From the NCBI GenBank assembly GCA_008704415.1, contig VXIS01000017.1:1-64000 (forward strand): a DNA stretch of 64,000 nt, given 5' to 3'. The position numbers and the translations under genes were made by a program. The stretch comes from Sphaerosporella brunnea (lineage: Eukaryota > Ascomycota > Pezizomycetes > Pezizales > Pyronemataceae). Every line of letters starts with the position of its first letter. Position 1 is the stretch's first letter. Positions 14,046 through 24,133 of this stretch are shown in pieces. The notes under the pieces are model-generated. The model saw nothing but the letters and a program-made list of their open reading frames with translations, searched no databases and was not told the DNA's origin.

Positions 14046-14080
14046 CCACCACCACCACCACCACCACCACCACCACCACA
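14046..14080. repeat. CCA trinucleotide microsatellite
   Basis: About eleven tandem CCA units. On the minus strand it gives a poly-Trp open frame, which is an artefact. Confidence 0.9.
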
Positions 14081-15147
14081 CGCAAATGACCAAGAGACCC
14101 CACCCCGCTTGACTGCGCAAGTCGGGTTCACGCAAGGATTCTCCCTGATGCGCCAGATCCCATCGGGGACCTAATCCGTGATCCGGCGTTTGTAGGTGTG
14201 TGTATGCACGGAATTGGGCGTCCAAGAATTTTTTTTAAAAAAGCGCATCACAACTACAACGATGCATACGCTTTCCTTGCCGCTGGCTTTCAGAAGGTGG
14301 GTAACCAGTAAGGGCAGAGGTACCAGTACTAGCAGGCGCGGAGGCCGAGGCCGCAGAGGACGACGATAGGGCTAAAACGTGATAATCGGCGCGGAGGATG
14401 GTCTTGTGTGGTTTGCATATTGGAGGGAATTAGCTGCTTTCATGATGAACAAGGGTTATGTTAACCGTCATCATGGCAACGCCGCTGAATCAGAGCACTA
14501 TCAGAGATTTAGCTGTTTACCTCAACGCTCTCTCCAGCGAAGCGAGAAAATCCTCCGTAGCCTGAGAAGTGGAGTGGCAACAATCCCCGCTGATGCCTGT
14601 AGAAAGGATGATGGGAAGTAGCACGTGAATATAGATAGATATCAAGATGTCTCTTTGGACGCACACCTTATACGGCCAGATACAGCAATACTGTGATGTT
14701 AAACTTACTTCTCAAGAATGTTTTCCGGCTCTGACTCTTCTTCGTCTTGTTGTTCCCTTTCACTCAGGAATGTGACGACGAGAGCCATTGCCATCAGCAT
14801 TAGCGTCATGACCCGCTCGAGGGCTCACCGGAAGAATGATCACCATCCGCCTGTGGGTGGTTTCCTATTGTATTGTCACTGTTGCTCGTGTCACCATGGT
14901 TGAACTCATGATCGCATGTCGAGCTGGCGGTCGAGTTCGAGGGTTCACGTCGAGAGAAACCGTTGCAACATAGCTAACGGTCACGTTGATGATCATTGCA
15001 GATCTCCGGCTCCTGGTCATTGCCGTCGCTGGTCGTTGTAAACTTCTTTGCACAATCGTGAATTATGGGGCCAAAAAAAAAAAAAAGTGGGGTCAGTTTT
15101 GCTAGGTAAGGTAAACCAGATTTAAGCTTGAGATAGCTCATGCTCGA

Positions 15148-15270
15148 TCTACCGCATAAACTCGCGAACAAGAGACTGGGCTAAGTCACTGCGCCATGTA
15201 GGCTTAGTGACTTTGCCACATGGCGCAGTGACTTAGCCCCAGTCTCTTGTTCGCGAGTTTATGCGGTAGA
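15148..15270. mobile_element. MITE, family II, copy 1
   Basis: A near-perfect hairpin: 52-bp arms beginning TCTACCGCATAAACTCGCG, differing by one inserted base, around a loop of about 18 nt. The tips carry TA, as expected of Tc1/mariner or pogo-mobilised MITEs. A second copy of this family is at 19401-19530 with the loop in the opposite orientation. The inner arm (AAGTCACTGCGCCATGT) resembles the internal part of MITE family I. Confidence 0.85.
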
Positions 15271-15441
15271 GTACAGCTACATACAAAAAGCTGCTTTCTC
15301 ATCACCTTCTCCGGCAGCTATTTCACGACGAAAGGCAAAAAATGTGTTGACTAAGCCATTTACGACCACAAAAAAAACGAAGAAGGGAATCACCGCCCCT
15401 CGGTTATGACTACGCTTTTTAGATCCCAGATATCCCCCAGA

Positions 15442-15539
15442 TACCGTTGAGATTCGGTACTAAGGCAATGTGGCTGAGTGACTTCTCCACAGAGCGCAGT
15501 GACTTTGCCACATTGCCTTAGTACCGAATCTCTACGGTA
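15442..15539. mobile_element. MITE, family I, copy 1
   Basis: About 98 bp with imperfect inverted arms (TACCGTTGAGATTCGGTACT / AGTACCGAATCTCTACGGTA) and inner TAAGGCAATGTGGC / GCCACATTGCCTTA. Flanked by TA. Related copies lie at 22885-22999 and 57901-58016, and a long variant at 20924-21301. It sits 150 bp beyond the stop codon of the minus-strand Cse1 gene. Confidence 0.85.
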
Positions 15540-15689
15540 ATGAACCTGTTGTAAGCAGTTCTCGCATGGGCACGTGATTGGTTGGATTTTGGCCAAGGGG
15601 TTTGTGGAGATCTCTCGTGCTTCTTGAACTTAATCTACTAAGCAACTCTGTACACTCAAACTTGTCCTTCAAATGACTTCCAATAGAAC

Positions 15690-18600
15690 CTAAGCCTGCA
15701 TGTACTTCTGTACTAGGTCCTTTGCCTCACCGCTGAGCTCGCGCTCAATGCGGGTCCCGATACGCCCATTGGTCGCCGAGTTCGCCTCGTTCAACTTTGC
15801 ACCCACATACTTCCTAGAGTCCTGAACCTCTGGGAAAGTATCCGTCACGGCCTTCTTGCAGGTGTTCAAGCGAGCAAACGTGGCTCCGAAGCTGACATCG
15901 TCAATATCCGCCGCCTGCAGGTTCTCGAGGGGGTCATCCTTGGTCAGCACTGGCGCCAGCTCAAGGAGCTTGAGAAGCGCCATCACGCTGTTGGGCCAGG
16001 CCTTGCTGTAGGCTCCAGACAATCCCTCCGAGAAGCTGATGAGTTTGGTCAAGCCCACAACAGCAACCTTGCGGTCCGCCGGGCGGGTAAGCTTCTGGGT
16101 ATCAGGGAGCACAATGGCGGTGTAGAGCTGGCCAAAAATGTTGGCCTGCACCGAATCGATTGCCTGGATGACAAAGTCGGGGCCGATCTCCTCCTTGCCG
16201 GAAAGGAAGTAGAAGAGTCTCACGAATCCCTCGGCGAGGGTGGCAGTCTTGGAGCTGTTTAGGCGGGTAAGTAGAATGATGAACATGTCCTTCACGTAGG
16301 GCTGCATAGCAGTGCTTTCAGATGTTAGAATTGTTACCACTTGCCAAACGAAAGATTGAGACATACACAGGAAAATAGGTAAACAACGATTCCAGAAGGT
16401 CGAAAGCGTGGAGCTCAGTGATCTTGGAAGAAACAAGCTTCTGGAAGATACCGAGGATGGGGGTGAGCTGGTTGTTTTCCATAATCACCGGCGCACCACG
16501 AGCCATGATGGACTGAAGCAGGCGGACCAATGCCGGCACATTACCACGGGATTCCCACAGCGACGGAGTAAGCAGAGGTCCGATCAAGTCCCTGTACTTC
16601 TGAGGTAGCGGGGCCTGGGCATTACTCTCGAGCAGCAACGCCAGGAGCTGGAAGACATAGGGGATGAACTCTATATAAAGAGTCAGCAACCAAGCGCAGT
16701 CATGGGAATTGGCATGCACGAACCAATAACTTCGTTGCCAAGAATAGACATGAATGGATCGTGCAAAGCGGCCTCCAAAGCCTCTGCATTTGCAGGACCA
16801 GCAAACCTTCCTGTTGTTAGCAGTTACAAATTGCAGTGCCCCGAAAGCGACTAACCTGATGATGGCGCCCAAACTCTCAAAGTTGTAGTGGTTGAATCTG
16901 GGGTTGCTGGGGTTTTTGCTGATCTCACCAGTAATCTTGAGCAGTTCTCCGAGAACAAACTGGGCAAGAGGGCCAGTCGCATCCCGGGACACGATCAATA
17001 TTCTCATGACACAGCGCATTAAAAACTCATTCTCCGCAATCTTCTCCGGAGTGCCGCCTTGCTCAATCAAGCGGAATAGGTGTGAGAGAATATCCTTGGC
17101 GTGTGGGTTGACGTCCTGGGAAGAAAACATAGGAACTCCTTCGGACGACATGGCAAGCAGGCGATCGATGGTGATTGCCGTGTAGGTGTACACGACATAG
17201 TTCTTCGAAGACAAATGACCAGCGAGCAGAGGGAACGACTCGCTCAGGTGTGCCTTAGTCAATTGACTTCTGAAAGTGTACAAGTACTTGATAGCATCAA
17301 CCTTGAGTAGCGGGTGAACTGCGTCAGCGGACGCCACAAGGTCGGCGGCAACGTTGTTTTGGAAGAACTGAACGACATCCAGATGGAGGTTGGTGTGAAC
17401 AACACCCTTTCGCTCGGTAGAGCCCTTGGCCGCAATCGAGGAGAACAGGTACAACGCTGTGTCCTTAGAGCGCCAGTTCTCGGCAGGGTTCGCACTATAC
17501 TGTGCCAGGTAGTGGGTAATATATTGCCACACAACTTTTGTAACGTCTTTGTCGAAATGTTCCAACAGCTGTCGAAGGAAATCCGTGGCCGCACGCCTCC
17601 TGGTGTCGCTGTCGGAACCTTCCAAATCCCTCCGAATGAACTCAATAGGATCATCCTCAAACAATTCTTCGTCTGACTCGCGCAACGCCATGTTGGGAAG
17701 AATGATCTTCTCCACGACTTGCTTCAAAACGGCTTCCGACTTGAAGTTCTCGGCGTGCCTGACCGATCGGGCAACCGCCGTCAAGAAATGCAGGGCATTG
17801 CTGACCAAGATGTCGTATTTCGGCGCCGGTCCGAGCTCCGTTAGAAGGGTCCATGTCGAGTTTGCAAAGTTCTGCAGCATCGTGTCGAACACATCCTCGT
17901 ATTTTCCTGCGAAAAGCTGAAGAAGCTCACAAATACCGCTCTTGGTTCTCTCCAGGGCACCGGCTTCATCCTCATCATCTGTTTCTAGCAGAGGATTCGA
18001 GTAGGTGAGATATTTGTGGAAGATGCCCATGATGGTTGAAAGGTTCTCCTCGAAGGCAGGAGCCAGATCCTGACAGTTAAGGTCAAAAGACAGCTTTACT
18101 ATCAGGTTGAGGGTCTGGAAGAGCTCCTTGAGAGCAGCTTTGTTGTTGGCATTCTGCGTAATCAGAGCGTCGGTAGTTTCGAACAGTTTGAGGAACGGCG
18201 AAGTAAACCTCTCGAGCACATGGTTGATTTCGGTGAACAATTCATCTGAGCGGAAGAGCGGTCTCCAGCGCTTAAAGATGGCGTGGGCTACCTGTAGAAC
18301 ACCATTGTTGACTTTTGTGTTGTCGGGGGTTAACCTAGAAACCAGGTCCTGTTGGCTGGATGTGAGCAGATTGGCTTTATCTCGCGGTCGAGACGAGGCT
18401 TACATCGACAAGAGTATCCCATCTCTCGAAGAAATCACTCTCCGCGATTATACTAGTCGCCTCTCCAAGCTGAACTTGCAGGTTCATGGGAACCGCAATC
18501 ATCAAACCGATGATTTCTCTCTTGATAGCGGTTACATCGTCCTGCCGCAGTTTGTATCGCCCTTCTTCATCCTGGTTATCAGCGTGGAATCAGCAACCTG

Positions 18601-18911
18601 CCTTTCTGCCACCTTCGCCGCTGAGCGCTTACAGTCCAATTTCTGCCTATGAAATTTTTGAAGTAAAGGGCGCCGGCAAGGCGAGTGTTCATGGCGAAGG
18701 CATCGGAGGCTACGAGCTGCAGTAGCTTGAGTGCGAAAGCGGGCTGAACTTCGATGGATCGTAATTGTTGCTCGGCTGCATTGGAGTAAGCAAGTGGCCG
18801 CTCAAGGCAAGTGGATATGAAAAGTGCCAACAATAGATTCGTACCTTGCTTGTTCTGAGCTGGAATGAGAGAAGTATCCAGCAACCGTCCGATCTCTTGA
18901 ATGTCGGCCAT
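15690..18911 (-). CDS. cse1: Cse1/CAS exportin (importin-alpha re-exporter)
   Basis: Karyopherin-beta protein that with Ran-GTP returns importin alpha from the nucleus to the cytoplasm. Seven exons (18911-18845, 18775-18633, 18571-18404, 18348-16856, 16806-16724, 16670-16367, 16314-15690) join in frame to 960 residues, the usual length of the family. The N-terminus MADIQEIGRLLDTSLIPAQN, the importin-beta N-like segment ending ALYFKNFIGRNW, then DEEGRYKL and DLVSRLTPDN, match the Cse1 signature. The rest is HEAT-repeat-like alpha-helical sequence. Introns are 49-69 nt. Intron 5 uses an unusual GTTCGT donor but restores LGNEVIEFIPYVFQLL. Intron 4 uses an AAG acceptor, which restores the reading RFAGPANAEAL. 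No break is seen. The gene is bracketed by MITEs about 150 bp downstream and about 490 bp upstream. Confidence 0.95.
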
Positions 18912-19400
18912 TGCGTCGACAATTAAAGGGGGAGGGCTAGTGGCGGGAGTTTTTCAGGGCTGCTGGGGGGGATGGGTAAAAACGAACACAAGCAGCAGAC
19001 GCGAGGTGTTGAAGGTGGGGCAGCGAAGCGACGACGCCAACCGCCGTGACCCCAGAAAGCTCTTGATTGTTGAATTTTGGCGTCGGTAGGGTAACCAACA
19101 AAGTCACGTGGAGAATGAGTCACGTGGACGGCCAGGTTCGACTGAGTCTTTTGCCTGGGGGGAGAAAAGCAAAGAAAGGCAAACGTCTCCGCGCGCCTTG
19201 GAATAGGGTTGCATTTTCGGGAGCGGTCACCGATCCTCGCGAATTTTCCGTTGCAGCCGTCACAGAGGTGATCGGCCAGACAGACCCAGTACTATGTAAA
19301 CGACAACATCTGGACCGAATGGTAGCATTCGTGGCAACATGGCTAGCTAACTTTCGGGGCGTAAGATGATTGACGGTGCATTAATATGGTTGGGGACTCC

Positions 19401-19530
19401 TACCGTAAAAACTCGAGAGCAAGAGAATGGGCGACGTCACTGGCTAAGTCACTGCGCCATGTGGCAAAGTCACTAAGCCTACATGGCGCAGTGACTTAGC
19501 CCAGTCTCTTGCTTGCGAGTTTATGCGGTA
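19401..19530. mobile_element. MITE, family II, copy 2
   Basis: Inverted arms TACCGTAAAAACTCGAGAGC / GCTTGCGAGTTTATGCGGTA, more diverged between arms than copy 1, with inner GGCTAAGTCACTGCGCCATG and a loop inverted relative to the copy at 15148. TA at both tips. It lies about 490 bp upstream of the Cse1 start codon. Confidence 0.85.
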
Positions 19531-19882
19531 CTCTGGAAGTCACTCGCGACATTCATTTGATTACTAAGCAACCCGGGCATGCCCTGAAGCCTGAAAACAC
19601 GTTCCTGTAGCACCCAAATCGCGACTCCACAACTCTGAATCCGACTTTTTGTGGTATGTAATGCCGGATCTTTAAGTTTGGAGGGCTACATAGCTGCTAA
19701 TACCACGCGTAGCTGCGTGCTGTATGCTGTGATTGCGCCGTGCCGAAGCCCGTCTTGCTACCGCAGACTGCGTTCGATTTTTTCGCCCAATTGTGCTACG
19801 CTGCGCCGAGCTGTCTGCCGAGCGTCCGCCGAGCTGTCCGCCGAGCTTCCGCCGAGTCATCCACCGAGTCATCACCGGCCAC

Positions 19883-22502
19883 AATGGTTCAAGGCAAGGC
19901 CGGGGAGGGGAAAAAAGAGGCAGCAGATAGTGCGAGCTGCAAGGGAAACAAGGGAAGCAAAGTGGCAGAGGAGAGATATAGAGGAGCGGTTGAACAAGGA
20001 GGCAGAATTAATTGAGTTGGATCTACCAGAGGATCTGCTTGCGCGCGTCGGTGTTGAAGAGGATTCAGAGACTGAACAGTCAGAAGATAACTCAGATTCT
20101 GAAGATGAGGAAGACTGTGAGATTACCGATAATGAAGAGGAACCTGTTGAGGTAGACACTTCGGCTTTGGAGATTTTGATGGTAAGCAGCCGACAGATTG
20201 GATACGATGCCTTTGAGGACAACACCACAACCTTCCATTACCAGCGCAGCACTGAGCCCTCCATTGGTACATTGCAAAGACAAGTGAAAAATTTGAGGGA
20301 GCTTCAAGAGGCCGCCAAAAATACCCGCACGCTGGAAACCTACTTTCAGCGCCCCGCTGGAAAGCAAGCCAATCCCGTCACCTTTGGTCGCGCAACACCC
20401 TGCATGTCTACTGAAGAAAGGCAGAGAAATGAACGAGATGCCGCAATCAAATCAATAAAGAAGAAGATTGAGTCCAAGAAAATGGGAATGAATGGACAAA
20501 ATTTGATGCGGCACCAGGCTGTTCTTGCATTCCTTCAGATACAAAAGTCTAAGAAACTGGGAGAAACACGTGAACATCTGGCGCTGCGGGTTGCAAGGTG
20601 CTACGGCAAAGGGATCTATTTCACGCGACGTATTGTGGCCTGGGAGAGGGAGTGGATGGAGGATGGTGTAATGCAAACGGAGAGGAAGCAAGGGTGCTAC
20701 ACAAAAACCAAATCATGGTTTTGGGATGAAGGCATGGAGCAAGCGGTTCGAGAATGGTTATCAGGACGTTCTGGAAAGGTACGTGCTATTTTATTTAAAT
20801 GGGACCGCGTCTCGGCAGGAGTGCATCTCGGCGAGAGTGGGAGGGACTGCGTCTCTGCCTCCGCAGGGCTACCCTTCTAGTAATTGCAAAGCATCGCTAA
20901 TTATGTGTTTAGAAATCACAGCCTACTGTATTATCCCGGTAATAAGGCAATTTCACCGGCGCCGAAGTATACTGACACGTACCGTTCAGCGGACAGTGAA
21001 GCTGGATGGGAAGTGTTTCTACGCGAGCTGGAGTGGAAAGACGCGACGTGAAAAGCCAAAAAGACGTCAATGCGACGAAGACGCTGGAGACAAGGTGGAG
21101 ACGGGGAAGAGCGAGCGCTCAGGCTGTCGCCGCGGTCTCCATCTCCGCTCTGTTTAAGGTTTTACTGACCACCACTGGTCGAGCACTGTCCAAGCACGCC
21201 GCTTCCGACCGCCTCTCACACAGCGTCACTGCCCGCTGAACGGCACGTGTAAGTATACTTCGGCGCCGGCGAAATTGCCTTTTTACCGGGATAATACGGT
21301 ATTCTTTAGCAAAGGTGGTAGGCGACTACCTCAATTCCAAACATGCGGCCACATTAATGGAGAATATTTTAAAGTTTGACCCAGAAGGGAACAAAATCAA
21401 AGGGCGAACAGCGTGGAGATGGTTAAAAAGATTGGGACTAATCTATGAGAGGTATAACAAAGGAGTCTATGTTGATGGGCATGAGCGTGAGGATGTGGTG
21501 TTCTATCACCAGCAGGTTTTTCTTCCCCGCTGAAGCGTCGCCTTGTAATTTCCGACGAGGATGGCAATTGAACGCTACCTTCAGGGCTTGAAGACGGTGA
21601 AAAGCCCTTGGTCTTTGTCACCCATGACAACGCAAACGATGGAAAAAGGCTCGGCTGGATGCTAAAGGGTCATCCACAGCTGACGCCAAAAAGCAAGGGA
21701 AAAGGCATTATAGTCTCCGAATTTCTCACACTAAAGGTACTGGACACGATCCCAGACAGCAAGTTTTTAAAGGATCCTACGTGGAAAAATGTGGACGGAA
21801 AGCCGGTGATAAATGCACAAGTATGGCAAGAAAAGCAGACACTGGACCGGTGAAACATGGTCGACCACACAGTTCAGATCGCGATTTCTATTTTTCGCTA
21901 CGCCTTTCCCAGTTGTTAAGCACTTTTTGCCTTTGATAACGCCTCAAATCATAAGGGTTTCTCCAACCAAGCTTTTAATGCTACATCCTAGCGGAAAACA
22001 ACCAAAAATGCGAGAAAGATTTGACCACAACAGTGGCATGCCCCAGTCGATGATTTTCCCTGACAATTACCAAGATTTTTTCCTACAAGGCAAGCCTAAA
22101 GGACTGGAAGTTGTTTTACAAGAACGAAAGCTGTGGTCAATGTAGTGATGGATGCAAAATGATTAAGGTGTGTCCCACAACGCAGGGCCGACCCGGATGT
22201 GATCCTACGGTAGAAAGTGGCCGTTGTGCGCAAGCTCCCACGGCCGCTCAGCGAGACTTCCAAGGACAGAAGAAAAAGCTCAAAGAGGAAGTTTTGAAGT
22301 TCAACCATGAAGTTATCTTTTTACCGCGAGCTCAACTTTATTGAGCGCAGCCAAGTACTTCGCATATGAAAACTGCGAATATTCTCTTAAAGTATTGAAA
22401 AACGTTCTTCCCACGGCTTTGGACTCTGTAACCGTCGCTTCCATCAACCGCTACTGCAATCACTGTGTACGGGTGATGGAGGCCTATAGTGCGGGTTTGT
22501 AA
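19883..22502 (+). pseudogene. degenerate DDE transposase (element A)
   Basis: A broken relative of the transposase at 35045-37417. The first part is open to about 20778 and encodes basic, then acidic, then coiled sequence (RRDIEERLNKEAELIEL; LETYFQRPAGKQ; VAWEREWMEDGVMQ). An apparent intron starting at 20779 (GTACGT) contains an inserted MITE and ends by about 21309-21314. Next come VGDYLNSKHAATL and the family signature KGVYVDGHEREDVV. The frame is then shifted, with an in-frame stop near 21576, before FVTHDNANDGKRLGW (first catalytic Asp region). It is broken again where the second Asp region should be (about 21890-21960). The C-terminal remnant AAKYFAYENCEYSLKVLKN ends at 22502. The start is uncertain because the frame is also open upstream. 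I could not define terminal repeats. Not functional. Confidence 0.8.
20924..21301. mobile_element. long MITE variant of family I inside a transposase intron
   Basis: A 378-bp element with long inverted arms of about 75 bp: TACTGTATTATCCCGGTAAT... and ...TTTTTACCGGGATAATACGGTA, continuing inward through GGCGCCGAAGTATACT and a CGTTCAGCG-type segment. TA at both tips. The outer 25 bases match the short family I copies; the inner part is unique. It lies between a good donor (20779) and an acceptor near 21309-21314 of element A's transposase gene, so it probably inserted into an intron. Confidence 0.85.
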
Positions 22503-24133
22503 GGCACATCGTCAAGCTGTAGATAAATCAAAATGGTAGATAGAGGCTGGCTGTGGTGGTGGAAAAAAAAAAAAAAAGTAGAAGAAGAAGGGCGAATGTG
22601 AATCACCGATGATCACTCGATTCCCGATTGGGTGAAATAATACCCAAAAAAGTATAGTTGTACTACCTTTTCACGTGACATGGTGCCCCATACAAAATGC
22701 TCTCACAAACCGCGAATTTTCCACTCCCCACCAACCTTTTTATTATTTTCTCTTTTTCAGATCATTCTAAAGCAGCATATCTATCGCTTGAAGAAGCACT
22801 TTTGATTTTATCCGTTGTTGTGAGTTAATATATTCGCGTGCAAAAGGTGGCTTTTGACACTCCGTTTTACCGTGCCCCCAACCATACCGTATTATCTCGG
22901 TAATAAGGCAATGTGGCTAAGTGACTTTGCCAGGAGGCTGACTTCCCCACAGAGCGCAGTGACTTTGCCACATTGCCTTAGTACCGAGATAATACGGTAT
23001 ACCAGTAGTAGAGAGAAAGAGTACATAAGTACTCATGCTATGCTTGGCTCGGGGTGTCTGCGTTTTTGTCGGTTCGTCTATCTATTCCTCCGTTTTGCCC
23101 CCATACAAAACTTCGTTCTGCTCAGACCGTTAGACCACCACCCCTGCACGACGATCACACTGCTTGTCAACCCACACCCCCGCTATGTCAACCTAAAAAC
23201 GGATCTTTGCTCCCACCCCCCCACCCCCCCCCAAAACAGCCTACCCCACCACCACCACCCTGCCAACACCTCCTCTGCATACTCCACATCCACAACTGTG
23301 ACGCATTCTCACGCACAAGCATCAAGCCATCTGCACAGTTCCTGGTTCCATACCACCCATCGCAGATATACTTCTTTCCACCCTCTCCTTAAAAATAAAA
23401 ATAAAAATAATATAACCATCACTCTCGCAGAACAGAAGAATCGCTCCCCCACCTATCCTCTTCCTTCCGAGTGCGCGCTGCCGCCGTCGTTCGATGTTCG
23501 ATATATGAATCGCATAGCTGCTCACTCCCGACACCCGCATCGCTGCTACGATTATCGCCCTCCGCCGAGTCTCCAGACATCGGACCACCACCGCCGCCGC
23601 CGCCGCCGCCGCCGACACCTGACCATTTCAACGCTTTGCGTCGCCGCCCGCACCAAAGAGCTTGCATACCATCACTGGGTGTTCTAGCATTCGGTAGCTC
23701 TTCACCGATAGTCTTGCGCGTGTACGATCCATCACTATTGTTGCGCACGGCGATAGCTCGCTCGTCCGCACCCGGGTTCTGCAGGGCAGGTGTGTTCAAT
23801 CTCTTGGGGCAGTTGGATGCTCTGATGTTCTGATGTGCATGATTGAACGCTGTTGCTGTTTTGTTATTTCTCTTCCCCGCCACCACTTCACTTTCGTTAG
23901 ACTCGTGCAACTTTTTTTTTTTTTCCTTTCTTCATAGTGCTTCGGCCACGATAAGCACTCATTGGCTGTATGCGTTGGTGACCAGTAATTTCCTCTTTGG
24001 CATCGCCTGTCCACAACTTTCCTGCCATCTCAAAACTTCACCCCCAACACTTTGCGTCATTCATCCTTCGTCGCAAGAATCTTTGCTTAAGAGTTTCCAA
24101 ACCTCAACTGACGGTCATCAAAAACAGCCCTAG
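22503..24133. other. intergenic stretch upstream of tsc2
   Basis: Contains a family I MITE (22885-22999), A and T runs, an AAAAATA microsatellite at about 23393-23410 and a CCG run at about 23588-23612, then T-rich and C-rich DNA leading to the tsc2 start. A 277-codon frame (22854-23687) covers the MITE and simple repeats and is not credible. The tsc2 promoter and leader presumably lie in the last several hundred bases. Confidence 0.55.
22885..22999. mobile_element. MITE, family I, copy 2
   Basis: 115 bp, arms TACCGTATTATCTCGGTAAT / GTACCGAGATAATACGGTA, inner TAAGGCAATGTGGCTAAGTG / GTGACTTTGCCACATTGCC. TA at both tips. Contains the same CCACAGAGCGCAGTGACTTT segment as the copy at 15442. Confidence 0.9.

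Larger units (their letters stand above)
12583..15147. other. intergenic stretch
   Basis: The 3' flank of the RasGEF gene contains a T run at 12731-12752. Beyond it I see one MITE-like element (13503-13902), a CCA microsatellite (14046-14080) and an A run near 15068, but no supportable gene. Open frames of 60-95 codons here show no domain and overlap the repeats. Confidence 0.55.

Noticed and set aside
22854..23687. 277-codon plus-strand frame
   Set aside because: It begins by reading through a MITE and continues in His/Pro/Arg-rich simple sequence; no domain.
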